From: DASPFV01 sp035620975
GTDB lineage: Bacteria; Acidobacteriota; Vicinamibacteria; Vicinamibacterales; 2-12-FULL-66-21
Reading direction: 5' to 3'
Assembly: GCA_035620975.1 (NCBI GenBank)
Contig: DASPFV010000053.1
Span: forward strand, 1 to 47,192
Length of the DNA stretch: 47,192 bases
Made by a program: the position numbers and the translations under genes. Of this stretch, positions 1-9,589 are shown in pieces. The notes beneath the pieces are model-generated. The model saw only the letters and a list, made by a program, of their open reading frames with translations, was not told the origin of the DNA and ran no database searches. Within the stretch, counting starts at the first letter, position 1. Every line of letters begins with the position of its first letter.

Positions 1-42
1 GTCCCCCACGTCCGGCCCGTCCATCCCTGGTCTTCCGTGGCG

Positions 43-2487
43 CTATTCCTCGCGCAATGCTGCCGCCGGATCCAGCACGAGGCCGCGGCGGACCGCGGCG
101 AGGCAGGCGAGAACGCCGACCGCAGCGACGACGACCGTCACAGAGCCGATCACCGCGGGATCGTGCGGCCGCACCTCGAAGAGAAGGCTGGCCACGACCC
201 CTCCGGCGCCCACCGCGCCGAGCAGCCCTGCCGCCAGCCCGATGGCGACGGGCGCCGTTCCCTGCCGGATGACCAGTCCGACGACCTGCCGCCGACTGGC
301 GCCGACCGCGGCGCGGATGTTCATCTCGCGGCGCCGGCGCGCCACGCCGTATGCGGTCACGGAGTACACGCCCAGCGAGGCGATGAACAGCGCGACGCAG
401 CCGAAGGCGATGAAGAGCTGCATCTGGTAGCGGCGCGCCGAGAATGCCGTGCTGATAATGGTGTCGAGCGTCTTCGGCTCGCCGACGGCAATCGCGGGAT
501 CGATCCGCTGGACGGCGGCGCGGACCGCTGGCATCAGAGCAACGGGATCGCCGGCCGTCTTGACGAGCAGTGACGTCGATGCCCTCGTGCGCCACCAGTA
601 CGGCAGGTACACCATCAGCGGTGGCTTCCGATCCACCGTGGTGGTGCGCGCATCCGCCACGATCCCGACGACCTCGAACGCCTGTTCGCCAGCAAGCCCG
701 CGGCTGAACCGCCTGCCCAGGGCGTCTTCACCTGGCCACAGGTGCGCGGCGGTCGACTCCGAGATCAGGCTGGGCGTCGGCCGATCGGGCGCACGCTCCG
801 TCTCCGTGAACGCACGCCCCTGCCGGACTGCGATTCCGAGCGTGGCGAAGTAGGCCGGGCCCACGAGCCGGAAGTTCGCGGTCGGCTGCTCTGAAAGCGG
901 CAGGGTGCTGCCGACCGAAGCGATGAAGTTGACCTGCCCTTCACCCGAGAGGGGGACGTTCGAGCTCGGCGTGGCGCTCCGCACGCCCGGAAGCGCTTCG
1001 ACCGCAGCCAGCAGCCGATCGTAGACAGCGAGCCGCGCCGGCTCGTCGGCGTACTGGTGCGCTGGCATCGACACGGGCACGAGCAGGACCTGTTCCGACT
1101 CGAAGCCGCGATCCACGTTCAGCAGCCGCGCGAAGCTCGCGCCGAGGAGGCCCGTGACGGCGAGGAGCGTCACCGAGATGGCCACCTGCAGCGCCAGCAG
1201 CGCTCCCCGGATCCGGAGACTGCCCCGGTCGCCAGCGACGTTCAGGGTGCCCGCACGGAGCAGCTCCTGCAGATCGCGCCGCGCCATCCGCCATGCCGGC
1301 AGGACCGCCACGAGGAGGCCGGCCAGGACCGAGATTGCCGCCACGAACGTGAGCACCCGGCCGTCCATCGTGACTTCGTCGACGCGCGGAAGATCAATCG
1401 GCGCCGTTCTCACGAACACGGCCAGTGCCGCCCACGCCACCCACAGGCCCATGACACCGCCGGCGGTGGAAAGCAGCGCCTGCTCAAGCAGCGCACGGGT
1501 CACGAGCCGCGCCCGGCTGGCGCCCAGAGCGGAGCGGATGGCGACGTTGCGGAGACGCCCGACCGTCCGCGTGAGCGCCAGGTTCGCCAGGTTGGAGCAC
1601 GCAATCAGGAGCACGGCGCCAATGGCGCCGAGCAGCAGCCACAAGCCCCGTCGGGCGCTGCCAATCACGGTCTCGGTCAGCGGCCTCACGAACGCCGCGA
1701 GGGTCACCGGCTCGCCGGCGTCGGCCCTGGCGCGCTCGCTCACCTGACCCTGAAGGAGGTCGAGCTCCGCGCGCGCCTGCTCGGACGTCACGCCCGCCTT
1801 CAGCCGGCCGATTGCGAAGTTGTTGTGGTCGCCGGCCCACCCGACACGCACGTCGCCCATCCGGATCGCCACCACCACGTCCACGTCGTCTTCCAGCTCG
1901 CCCGCGAGCGGAAGCCGGAACCCTGCCGGCAGCACCCCGACGATCGCGTGGGGCCGGCCGTCGAGCACGAGAAACCCGCCGACGGCCCGTGGCTCGCCTG
2001 AGAAGCGCTGCCGCCACAAGCGGTCAGAGATGACGGCGACGTCAGGACTGCCGGATGACCCGTCCGGCCCGGCGAGCGTGCGGCCGTGCGCCGCCTGCAC
2101 CTGCAGTACCTCGAAGACCGAGCTGCTCGCCTCGAGCACGTTGATCTGCCGCGCGCCCCCTGGCCCCGCCAGGTTGCGCGGCAGCAGGATGTACTGCGCC
2201 ATCGACTCGAGAGAGCGGGCGTGCGTCTGCCAGTAGTCGAAGTGCCGCGCATTGACCTCCAGCGAGGGATAGTCCCCCTCGAACTGGCGCCAGATCTCGC
2301 GAAGCTCGACCAGGCGGTGTGACTCGCGGTACGCCAGTGGCTTGAGCAGCACGCCGTTGACGATGGAGAACACAGCTGTGGTGCCGCCAACCGTGAGCGC
2401 CAGGGTCAGGACCACCGTAGCGGCGTACCCCCGATCGCGCCGGAGGCTGCGGAGGGCATCCCGAAGGTCGACAGGAAGGGTGTTCAC
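43..2487 (-). CDS. ADOP-type duplicated ABC permease (MacB/FtsX family)
   Basis: 814 aa, GTG start, TAG stop. An N-terminal membrane helix (about residues 22-48) is followed by a MacB-like periplasmic core domain. Three helices follow in the FtsX arrangement (about 278-300, 330-355, 375-400), then a second copy of helix, periplasmic domain and three C-terminal helices (about 690-805). It ends in the usual 'DPAAALRE' type tail. The duplicated layout and length of about 800 aa match the acidobacterial duplicated orphan permeases. No ATPase gene lies beside it, as expected for that group. The substrate is unknown; related MacB proteins drive export or mechanotransmission across the inner membrane. 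Family assignment is secure, function is not. Confidence 0.9.
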   Translation of the reverse strand: MNTLPVDLRDALRSLRRDRGYAATVVLTLALTVGGTTAVFSIVNGVLLKPLAYRESHRLVELREIWRQFEGDYPSLEVNARHFDYWQTHARSLESMAQYILLPRNLAGPGGARQINVLEASSSVFEVLQVQAAHGRTLAGPDGSSGSPDVAVISDRLWRQRFSGEPRAVGGFLVLDGRPHAIVGVLPAGFRLPLAGELEDDVDVVVAIRMGDVRVGWAGDHNNFAIGRLKAGVTSEQARAELDLLQGQVSERARADAGEPVTLAAFVRPLTETVIGSARRGLWLLLGAIGAVLLIACSNLANLALTRTVGRLRNVAIRSALGASRARLVTRALLEQALLSTAGGVMGLWVAWAALAVFVRTAPIDLPRVDEVTMDGRVLTFVAAISVLAGLLVAVLPAWRMARRDLQELLRAGTLNVAGDRGSLRIRGALLALQVAISVTLLAVTGLLGASFARLLNVDRGFESEQVLLVPVSMPAHQYADEPARLAVYDRLLAAVEALPGVRSATPSSNVPLSGEGQVNFIASVGSTLPLSEQPTANFRLVGPAYFATLGIAVRQGRAFTETERAPDRPTPSLISESTAAHLWPGEDALGRRFSRGLAGEQAFEVVGIVADARTTTVDRKPPLMVYLPYWWRTRASTSLLVKTAGDPVALMPAVRAAVQRIDPAIAVGEPKTLDTIISTAFSARRYQMQLFIAFGCVALFIASLGVYSVTAYGVARRRREMNIRAAVGASRRQVVGLVIRQGTAPVAIGLAAGLLGAVGAGGVVASLLFEVRPHDPAVIGSVTVVVAAVGVLACLAAVRRGLVLDPAAALREE

Positions 2488-2589
2488 ACGGGCTTAGACG
2501 AGCATGCGAACGGCCGGGTTTAGTGCTCGGTTCAGCGGAACAGGGGCGGCACAGTTCGTGCCACCACGGGGGTCAGGGGGAACACAGCC

Positions 2590-3462
2590 ATGCGAGCAGA
2601 TCTCTGGACACTCGCCCTCGTACTCGCGATTCCGCCGGCCGGACAACGGGGTGTCGTCAATGGCGTATCGGTTCCGAAGTCACCTGTCGAAGCCGGGGTG
2701 CCGGTCGAGATCACCGTGACCGGGACGAACCCGTGCGGCGCGGTGCGCCTGGACTACGGCGACGGCACGGAACGGATCACCCATCCCATTACGCAGGTCC
2801 CGACGACGATTCGGTATATCTACAAGCAGCCCGGGCGCTACGAGGTGCGCGCCGAGGGCATGGGCAACTGCGACGGCGTGGCGGGCACCTCGATTCAGGT
2901 GATGCCCGGGAGGACGCCGGCCCCGCCGCCGCCGGCCCAGGACACCGCACCCCAGATCCGGTTCCGCGAGATGGACGCCAACGGCGATGGCGTGATCACG
3001 CGGGCGGAGTGGCGGGGAGACCGACGGGCGTTTCGGATACACGACGCCAACGGGGACGGCATCCTGTCGGGCGAAGAGCTCCGCGTTCGGGCGGACGCCG
3101 TGGTGGTAAAGGCGACGGAACGCTGGACCAACACCGGAATCTACGTCCGCGAGGGCCAGCTGCTGCGCCTGGAATCGACGGGAACCGTGCAGTTGAGCGG
3201 CGATCCCGGCGACACGGCCGGCCCGGGCGGAGCCGCGGCGGACCGCCGCGCTCCCTCCGCGCCGCTTGCCTCCCGCGCCGCGGGCGCCCTCATCGCGCGA
3301 ATCGGAGAGGCGACCCCCCTGTTCGTCGGCAGTGGCGAGACGCTCCGGGCGCCCGCCAGCGGACAGTTGTACCTCGGGGTGAACGACGATCATCTGGCCG
3401 ACAACCGAGGGGAGTTCCAGGTGCGAATCCAGTTGCAGGGACGGGAGCAAGGACGCAGGTAG
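2590..3462 (+). CDS. Secreted EF-hand protein with PKD-like and PA-IL-like domains
   Basis: 290 aa. The ATG has a strong purine-rich Shine-Dalgarno (AGGGGGA) about 8 bases upstream. A short hydrophobic N-terminus (residues 1-18) looks like a signal peptide. Residues 25-105 resemble a PKD/Ig-like fold, with 'LDYGDGT' and 'YEVRAEG'. A proline-rich linker follows, then two calcium-binding EF-hand loops, 'DANGDGVITRAEW' and 'DANGDGILSGEEL' (about 130-165). The last 110 residues, from 'WTNTGIYVREGQ' on, resemble the calcium-dependent galactose-binding PA-IL/LecA fold. I infer a calcium-dependent exported carbohydrate-binding or adhesive protein. The domain order is seen; the binding partner is unknown. 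It stands alone between a permease and an MFS gene. Confidence 0.8.
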   Translation: MRADLWTLALVLAIPPAGQRGVVNGVSVPKSPVEAGVPVEITVTGTNPCGAVRLDYGDGTERITHPITQVPTTIRYIYKQPGRYEVRAEGMGNCDGVAGTSIQVMPGRTPAPPPPAQDTAPQIRFREMDANGDGVITRAEWRGDRRAFRIHDANGDGILSGEELRVRADAVVVKATERWTNTGIYVREGQLLRLESTGTVQLSGDPGDTAGPGGAAADRRAPSAPLASRAAGALIARIGEATPLFVGSGETLRAPASGQLYLGVNDDHLADNRGEFQVRIQLQGREQGRR

Positions 3463-3472
3463 TCGCGTAGAC

Positions 3473-4753
3473 TTGCTCCTGATGACCGCTGCACTCTCGG
3501 GCAACGGCCCGACGGCACGCGACCGCTGGCTGGTGCTCCTGTTCGTGAGCCTGGCCATGTTCGGCAACTATTACGCGTTCGATGCGCTGAACCCCGTCGG
3601 GCCGCTCCTCGAGGCGCAGCTCGGGTTCACGCAGGCCCAGATTGGACTGCTCGACACCGCCTACAACGTTGCGGCGCTGCTCGTGCTGCTGGCTGGAGGT
3701 ATCCTCATCGATCGTGCCGGCACGAAGCGCGCCATGGTGGCGTTCGGCGTGATTACGGCGGTCGGCGCATTCGTCATCGCAGCAGCCCCGAGCCACCTCA
3801 CCATGGCGGCCGGACGGTTCATCATGGGGCTCGGCGCTGAACCGCTCATCGTGGCCGCTACTACCGTATTGGGAAGGTGGTTCAAAGGACGCGAGCTCGG
3901 GTTCGCGATGGGCGTGAACCTCATGATCGCGAGGTTCGGCTCGGTGGCCGCCGACAACTCCCGTGGCTTTGCCGCCGGGCTCTTCGACTCCTGGCAGCCG
4001 CCGCTGCTCTTCGCCGGCTTCGTGGCGTGCACCTGCATCGCTGGCGGCGTGCTCTATGCCATCGTCGAACGGCGGTCCGAGCGTGCGATCGCTCGGGATA
4101 CGTCCGTCGTGAGCGACAAGCTCGTGCTCGCCGATCTCGTCCGGTTCGATCGGTCGTACTGGTATGTCGTCGGGCTGTGCGTCACCTTCTACTCGGCCGT
4201 CTTCCCCTTCCGCCGCTTCGCGAACATCGTCTTCGAGCACGCGCACGGCGCCTCGCCCGGGCAGGCGGCGTTCCTGAACGGCGTCATTCCGCTGACCGCG
4301 ATGTTCGCCACCCCGCTCTTCGGGCTGCTCGTGGACAAGATTGGCCGGCGTGCGCTGCTGATGACCGTCGGCTCACTGCTGCTCTTCCCGGCCTTCCTGA
4401 TCATCGCGGAAACCCGCCTGCCGCTCGGCCTTGCCGTCACGCTGCTCGGGCTCTCCTTTTCGCTGGTGCCGGCGATCCTCTGGCCGTCGGTTACTTACCT
4501 CGTCGACGAGCGCCGGCTCGGAACGGCCTACGCCATGATGACGTTCTGCCAGCAGATCGGATGGGGAGTCATGGCGTGGGCCGTCGGACGCGTGAACGAT
4601 CTGAACGCGGCAGGCCCGGCCAACGCCGGCGGTTATGCGCCCGGCCTGTGGATGTTCGCCGGGCTCGGGTTCCTCGGGCTCCTCTTCTCGTTCCTGTTGT
4701 GGCGCTCGGAGCGCGGACCCGAGGCCCACGGACTCGAGACCATCAGGGTCTGA
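3473..4753 (+). CDS. Major facilitator superfamily transporter
   Basis: About 423-426 aa with roughly 12 hydrophobic segments. The first reads 'LVLLFVSLAMFGNYYAFD', and an MFS loop 2-3 motif 'GGILIDRAGTKRAM' follows, with its half-repeat 'GLLVDKIGRRALL' near residue 280. The start may be TTG at 3473 or ATG at 3482, three codons later; the TTG lies 11 bases after the upstream stop. The N-terminal pattern recalls MFSD1-like carriers (dipeptide transport in animals), but the substrate cannot be read from the sequence. Tight spacing to the EF-hand gene suggests co-transcription. Confidence 0.85.
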   Translation: MLLMTAALSGNGPTARDRWLVLLFVSLAMFGNYYAFDALNPVGPLLEAQLGFTQAQIGLLDTAYNVAALLVLLAGGILIDRAGTKRAMVAFGVITAVGAFVIAAAPSHLTMAAGRFIMGLGAEPLIVAATTVLGRWFKGRELGFAMGVNLMIARFGSVAADNSRGFAAGLFDSWQPPLLFAGFVACTCIAGGVLYAIVERRSERAIARDTSVVSDKLVLADLVRFDRSYWYVVGLCVTFYSAVFPFRRFANIVFEHAHGASPGQAAFLNGVIPLTAMFATPLFGLLVDKIGRRALLMTVGSLLLFPAFLIIAETRLPLGLAVTLLGLSFSLVPAILWPSVTYLVDERRLGTAYAMMTFCQQIGWGVMAWAVGRVNDLNAAGPANAGGYAPGLWMFAGLGFLGLLFSFLLWRSERGPEAHGLETIRV

Positions 4754-5017
4754 CGCCGCCCGCGTCGTCTCGGAGCTGCTCCGCAACGTGCGGGCATGTC
4801 GGGTGACCCGCGTCGGACCTGCCGGGCACGATCGCGACGCGCATGCGCAGCTCGGCGATGACGGCGTGCGAATCGACGGTACATCGGGTCGGATGTTCCT
4901 GCCGCCCGGGCCGCGACGGCGATCGCGCGGCCGCGTCGGGCGTGCGGCTGTTCGACGCGCCGGCTCACCGACGCACGTGATCGGCGGCGACCGACAGTAG
5001 TTCACGAGGACTGACGC

Positions 5018-5407
5018 TCATTGCTGCGTGTCGGCCATGGCCTCCCGGACCCTCGCCGCGTCGCCGGCGACGATCGCCAGCTCCACGAGGTTGTCGACCA
5101 CGCCCGTGACGTAGATGGCGCGCAGGTTGACTCTGGCGTCGCCGAGCCGCGCGGTCACCCGGGCGATCTCGCCGGCGCGATTCTCGAGCAGCACAGTCAC
5201 GACCTCGGTCTCGTCGAAGGCAATCCCGCTGGCCGTGAGCGCCGCGCGCGCGGCTTCCTCCTCGTCCGGCAGGATGTGAACCAGCGCGTGACCATCCATG
5301 GCGAGCGCCGCCAGCGACTTGACGTTCACGCCGTAGCGCGCCAGCGCCGTCGCCACCCGCGCCAGCTCGCCGGGCTTGTGTGTCATGCGGATCGCGAAGT
5401 CTTTCAT
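5018..5407 (-). CDS. Tandem ACT-domain protein
   Basis: 129 aa. Residues 1-60 and 70-125 each form one beta-alpha-beta-beta-alpha-beta ACT unit ('KPGELARVATALARYGVNV' and 'RAGEIARVTARLGDARVNL'). No catalytic domain is attached, so this is a stand-alone ligand-binding regulator, probably of an amino acid. A good Shine-Dalgarno (GGGAGG, 5 bases before ATG) supports the start. It is divergent from the PLP enzyme at 5480, and a shared amino-acid theme is plausible but inferred. Confidence 0.8.
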   Translation of the reverse strand: MKDFAIRMTHKPGELARVATALARYGVNVKSLAALAMDGHALVHILPDEEEAARAALTASGIAFDETEVVTVLLENRAGEIARVTARLGDARVNLRAIYVTGVVDNLVELAIVAGDAARVREAMADTQQ

Positions 5408-5427
5408 GGCCGCCTCCCGGATCCCAG

Positions 5428-5456
5428 GTGCAACGCGCAGCTCGCCGCATTATAGT
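5428..5456 (+). promoter_or_regulatory. Candidate promoter for the PLP enzyme gene
   Basis: TATAGT at 5451-5456 is a good -10 hexamer. GTGCAA at 5428-5433 is a weak -35 placed 17 bases upstream. A GGAGG ribosome site follows about 7 bases before the ATG at 5480. Predicted from sequence alone. Confidence 0.35.
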
Positions 5457-5479
5457 GGCGCCACCGACGGAGGCCACGT

Positions 5480-6700
5480 ATGAGAAGGCGTGAATTTCTC
5501 GCCGCGGCGGTGGCGCCGGCCATCACCCGATCGAGCCAGTCCCCGCGGGGATATACCGCGCCGGAGATTGCGGCATTCGTCCAGCGGGGCCGGGCCGACG
5601 CCGTAGCGCGGGACGACATCCCGACGCCGGCGCTCCTGCTCGACCTCGACGCGTTCGAGGCGAACATCGCAAAGATGGCAGCCTACCTGAAGGGGCGAGG
5701 CAAGGCGTTTCGGCCGCACGGGAAGACCCACAAGTGTCCCGAAATTGCCAGGGCGCTCGTCCGCGCCGGTGCCGTGGGCACGTGTGCCGCGAAGCTCAGC
5801 GAGGCTGAGGTCTTCGCCAATCACGGTGTGAAGGGTCTGCTCGTCACGACGCAGGTCGTAGGCCGCCGCAAGATCGAGCGCGCCGTGGCGCTGGCGCGGA
5901 AACAGCCTGACACCATTTTCGTGGTGGACGACGAGCGCATCGTCCGGGACTTCGACGCGGCGGCGCAGGCCGGCAAGAAGCCGCTGGTGGTCAACGTCGC
6001 GATCGATTTGCTCTTCGGCCGGACAGGGGTCCCCGCCGGAGATCAGGCGCTCGAGCTCGCCCGCCTGATCGGCTCGCTGAAGCACGTGCGGCTGGCCGGC
6101 ATCCAGGCCTACGACGGCGGAGCGTCGCACACGGTTGGGTTCGACGCGCGGCGGACCCGATCGCTGGCGAACATGGGACGGGCCGTCGAGACCCGGCGGC
6201 TGTTCGAACAGGACGGACTGCCCTGCGCTCTGCTGACGGGCGGCTCGACCGGTACTTACAACATCGACTCCGAGCTGGAGGGCGTGACCGAGCTGCAACC
6301 GGGCAGCTTCATGTTCATGGACATCGACTACAACCGAATTGGCGGCCAGGATGGCCCGGTCTACCGCGACTTCGAGAACGCGCTGACGGTTGTCACGACC
6401 GTTGTCTCCCGCAGGCCGGACGTGGCGATCGTGGACGGTGGGTACAAAGCGTTCTCGACCGACCGGCCGTTCACGCCCGAGGTCAGGGGTCTGGAGGGGA
6501 TTGTGTACTCGTGGGCCGGCGACGAGCACGGTCGGCTCGATCTGAAGAACGCCACGGCAGATGTGAAGCTCGGCGACCGGATCGAGCTCGTCGTGCCGCA
6601 CTGCGATCCCTCGGTGAACCTGTACGACCGCATCCACTGCCTGCGGGGAGATCGCCTGGAAGCGACCTGGTCCGTGGCGGGGCGCGGGATGGCGCAGTAA
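5480..6700 (+). CDS. D-threonine aldolase / D-serine dehydratase-like PLP enzyme
   Basis: 406 aa. An N-terminal 'RRREFLAAA' segment resembles a Tat signal, so the enzyme may be exported to the periplasm. The alanine-racemase-type barrel starts near residue 47 ('DIPTPALLLDLDAFEANIAKM'). The expected Schiff-base lysine is K82 in 'RPHGKTHK'. A phosphate-binding 'GGSTGT' lies near residue 255. The C-terminal barrel carries the His-Cys metal pair in 'VVPHCDPSVNLYDRI' typical of metal-dependent D-threonine aldolase and DSD1-type dehydratases. Expected reactions are D-threonine cleavage to glycine and acetaldehyde, or D-serine to pyruvate. The family is clear; which reaction it performs is not. Confidence 0.85.
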   Translation: MRRREFLAAAVAPAITRSSQSPRGYTAPEIAAFVQRGRADAVARDDIPTPALLLDLDAFEANIAKMAAYLKGRGKAFRPHGKTHKCPEIARALVRAGAVGTCAAKLSEAEVFANHGVKGLLVTTQVVGRRKIERAVALARKQPDTIFVVDDERIVRDFDAAAQAGKKPLVVNVAIDLLFGRTGVPAGDQALELARLIGSLKHVRLAGIQAYDGGASHTVGFDARRTRSLANMGRAVETRRLFEQDGLPCALLTGGSTGTYNIDSELEGVTELQPGSFMFMDIDYNRIGGQDGPVYRDFENALTVVTTVVSRRPDVAIVDGGYKAFSTDRPFTPEVRGLEGIVYSWAGDEHGRLDLKNATADVKLGDRIELVVPHCDPSVNLYDRIHCLRGDRLEATWSVAGRGMAQ

Positions 6701-6703
6701 CCT

Positions 6704-6776
6704 GGGGTCAGGTCTTGCATTGACGTACTGGCCGAGGCTATCCGTGGGGTCGTACGTTATTGCAAGACCTGACCCC
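6704..6776. repeat. REP-like hairpin, copy 1
   Basis: Two 25-base arms (6704-6728 and 6752-6776) are inverted copies with two mismatches. They begin GGGGTCAGGTCTTGCA and end near GTAC, around a 23-base loop. It lies just after the stop codon of the PLP enzyme and resembles the palindromes mobilised by REP-associated tyrosine transposases. No such transposase is in this window. Confidence 0.75.
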
Positions 6777-6817
6777 GGCAGCCGGACCATGTCGCGCGCC
6801 GCCTTGGGCGCCGCCAT

Positions 6818-6889
6818 GGGGTCAGGTCTTGCAGTAACGTACTCGCCGAGGCCGGCCCATGGTCGTACGTCATTGCAAGACCTGACCCC
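6818..6889. repeat. REP-like hairpin, copy 2
   Basis: Arms 6818-6842 and 6865-6889 are again 25 bases with two mismatches and match copy 1 closely, with the same GGGGTCAGGTCTTGCA head. The two hairpins are in tandem about 41 bases apart between convergent genes, an arrangement like a BIME. They may also act as bidirectional transcript ends. Confidence 0.75.
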
Positions 6890-6987
6890 AGGAGGTTTTC
6901 GGGCACACGATCAGCTCGATCCGCGCTGCTCACCGCGTGCAACGAGCCTAGCGTCCGCCTCGCAGACGCGCCAGGGCGGGCGGATTG

Positions 6988-9417
6988 TCAGTCGCGCCGC
7001 AGCGCTTCGAGCGGATCGAGCCGGCTGGCGCGGCGGGCCGGGATCCAGGCCGCCACGGCCGCCACCGTGAGCAGCGTGATGACGGCGGTGGCGAGCGTAG
7101 CCGGATCCAGTGCGCTTACGCCGAAGAGCAGGCTCTCGATGAACCGGGCGGCGCCGAGCGCCGCGACCACGCCGCCCGCCAGTCCCAGCAGCGCCGGCCG
7201 CAGCGCCTCGCCGAGCGCCAGACGGACGACGCGGCCGCGCGTCGCGCCGAGCGCGATGCGCACGCCCAGCTCGCGGGTACGCCGCTCGACCGAGTACGCC
7301 ACGATCGCATAGATACCGATCGCGGCCAGCCCGAGTGCGACAGCCGCGAACACGCCGGCCAGCTGCATCGTCAGCCGCTCGCGCCAGAGTTCGTCCGCGA
7401 CGACGCTCGTCATCGTTGCGTTGTCGAACACGGCCACGCTGCGATCGAGCAGGGCGACCTCGCCGGGGATCGTCGAGGCGAGGCGGGCGGGATCGCTCGA
7501 CGTCCGCAGGACGAACGTCATCCTCCCGAGCCCGAACTCGCCAGACCGCTGCGCGTAGGCCAGGTAGACCTCGTCGTGAACCGGCTCGGTCCAGTCGGAC
7601 TGCCGTGCGTCAGCGGTCACGCCTACGATCGTGATCGGCGCCCGGATGTCGCTCATTCCGGGCATGAAGAGGCGACGGCCGATCGGTGACTCGCCCGGCC
7701 ACTGCCGGTCCGCCATCGCCTGGTTGATGACGGCGACCGGCGGCGCCGCCGGGCCATCGTCGTCCGACAGCGCACGTCCCTGGAGTATTGGCAGCTCCAT
7801 TGCGGCGAAGTACCCGGGCTGGACGATCCGGTACACGGCTGACAGCCGCTGGCCGGGAGGCGGCTCCGGCTGGCCTTCGATCCGGTAGCCCAGCGTCCAC
7901 ACGTCGCCGGCGAGCGGCAGGTGGTTGATCGCGCCGGCGGCCGTCACTCCAGGCAGTGTCTGCAGGTGCTCGCGGATGCGGCGGAACATCGGATCGCGCG
8001 CAGGGGCTTCGTGGTGCGGCGTGCCGGCGAGCGAGACGGTCGCGACCGCGAGGTGGTCGGCGCGGAAGCCCGGGTCGACCGCGTTCAGGCCGATCATCGT
8101 GCGCGCCATCAGGCCGGCGCCGACGAGAAGCACGACAGCGAGCGCGACCTCACCGGCAATCAGGAGGCGGCCCGCGAGCTTGCGCCGGCCGCTCTGGGTC
8201 ACGCCCTTGCCTGCCGCGTCCAGCACCCCTGCAATTCTCGCCTGCACGGTCTGGAGCGCCGGGACGAGCCCGGTTGCGAGCCCGACGAGCACGGTGGCCA
8301 GGAGCGCCGCTGCGGCCACGCGCAGGTCGAACACGATGTCGTGCTGTCGCGGCAGGCTTCCCGCCGGCAGCACCGCCGTGAGCCAGTTGATAGCCCAACC
8401 GGCCAGCAGCAGGCCGCCCGCGGCACCCGACCCGGCCAGCACGAGGCTTTCCGTGAGCATCTGGCGGACGATGCGGCCGCGGCTCGCGCCGATCGCCAGC
8501 CGGATACCGATCTCCCTCTGCCGTCCCGATGCGCGCGCCAGGAGCGCGTTTGCCACGTTCGCGCACGCGATCAGCAGGACGAAGCTCGCCATCGCCATCA
8601 GGGCGAGCAGCGTCGGGCGGATGCCGGCGACGACGCGATCGAGGAGCGGGCGCACGGTGATGGCAGCCCCCGTGTTCGTCTGCGGATACGCGCGCTCCAG
8701 CTGCGCGGCGAGCGTCGACATCTCGGCCTGCGCCTCTCCGGGCGTCACGCCCTCCTTCAAGCGGCCGAACATCCGCAGCGACCGGCCGCCGCGATCATCC
8801 CGTCGCTCCGCGAGCGACAGCGGCGCCCACATCTCCGCCCGCGTCTGCCAGAACGGCGCGAACCTGAATCCGGCCGGCATCACGCCCACGATTACGTACG
8901 GGCGCCCGTCGATCGACAGGCTGCGTCCGACCACGGACCGGTCGCCTCCAAAGCGGCGCATCCACAGGCCGTAGCCCAGCACGACGATGGCGTCGCGGCC
9001 GGGCTGGTCGTCGCCTTCCACGAACGTGCGGCCGGCGTGCGCTGGCACGCCCAGCAGATCGAACATATCCGCCGCGACCTTGAGGCCGTTCACGGCCTCG
9101 GGCCGCTCACCGCCGCCGAGCGTGCCGCCCCAGGCCTGCGCCGCGGAGAGCCCTTCGAACGAACGCGCCGCTCGGCGGTAATCCAGGTAATCTGCCGGCG
9201 ACACCGGCCCGCTTGCCCCCTCGCCGTGCATCGCGACGACCAGTCGATCCGGCTCCGCGTACCGCAGCGGTCGCAGGAGGACCGCATCGACGACGGTGAA
9301 GATAGCAGTCGTCGCCCCGATGCCCAGGGCGAGCGCCAGCACGACGAGCAGGGTGAGCCCGGGCTCGCGTGCGAACATGCGCGCGGCGAAACGGACATCG
9401 CGGATGAACGTGGCCAT
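6988..9417 (-). CDS. ADOP-type duplicated ABC permease (MacB/FtsX family), second copy
   Basis: 809 aa, ATG start. It has the same two-repeat architecture as the gene at 43-2487: N-terminal helix 'GLTLLVVLALALGIGATTAIF', MacB-type periplasmic domain, three FtsX helices (about 270-390), then a second periplasmic domain and three helices (about 680-800) ending 'RLDPLEALRRD'. There is again no neighbouring ATPase. The two permeases are clearly paralogous but diverged, so they are not a recent tandem duplication. The role is unknown; inner-membrane export or signalling is inferred from MacB. Confidence 0.9.
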   Translation of the reverse strand: MATFIRDVRFAARMFAREPGLTLLVVLALALGIGATTAIFTVVDAVLLRPLRYAEPDRLVVAMHGEGASGPVSPADYLDYRRAARSFEGLSAAQAWGGTLGGGERPEAVNGLKVAADMFDLLGVPAHAGRTFVEGDDQPGRDAIVVLGYGLWMRRFGGDRSVVGRSLSIDGRPYVIVGVMPAGFRFAPFWQTRAEMWAPLSLAERRDDRGGRSLRMFGRLKEGVTPGEAQAEMSTLAAQLERAYPQTNTGAAITVRPLLDRVVAGIRPTLLALMAMASFVLLIACANVANALLARASGRQREIGIRLAIGASRGRIVRQMLTESLVLAGSGAAGGLLLAGWAINWLTAVLPAGSLPRQHDIVFDLRVAAAALLATVLVGLATGLVPALQTVQARIAGVLDAAGKGVTQSGRRKLAGRLLIAGEVALAVVLLVGAGLMARTMIGLNAVDPGFRADHLAVATVSLAGTPHHEAPARDPMFRRIREHLQTLPGVTAAGAINHLPLAGDVWTLGYRIEGQPEPPPGQRLSAVYRIVQPGYFAAMELPILQGRALSDDDGPAAPPVAVINQAMADRQWPGESPIGRRLFMPGMSDIRAPITIVGVTADARQSDWTEPVHDEVYLAYAQRSGEFGLGRMTFVLRTSSDPARLASTIPGEVALLDRSVAVFDNATMTSVVADELWRERLTMQLAGVFAAVALGLAAIGIYAIVAYSVERRTRELGVRIALGATRGRVVRLALGEALRPALLGLAGGVVAALGAARFIESLLFGVSALDPATLATAVITLLTVAAVAAWIPARRASRLDPLEALRRD

Positions 9418-9589
9418 GAGGTCTTTGACGGAACACGCACGCGATCGGTTGGCCGGCGGCGGGGTGACGCCGCGACGCCTGCGGAGCGAGGCGGCTTTTC
9501 GAGCCGTGTGGGCCGAGTCGACCCGCGCTCGTGAATGGTGCCGGCGGACGGCTGCCTCGACGAGGGGTGCGAGACGCCGTAGCCGGGCG

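Noticed and set aside
4754..5017. Possible small gene between the MFS and ACT genes
   Set aside because: Only low-complexity Arg-rich frames without a ribosome site; treated as a plain convergent intergenic stretch.
7921..9534. 537-codon plus-strand open frame
   Set aside because: Antisense shadow of the second ADOP permease, with composition typical of reverse-complement coding.
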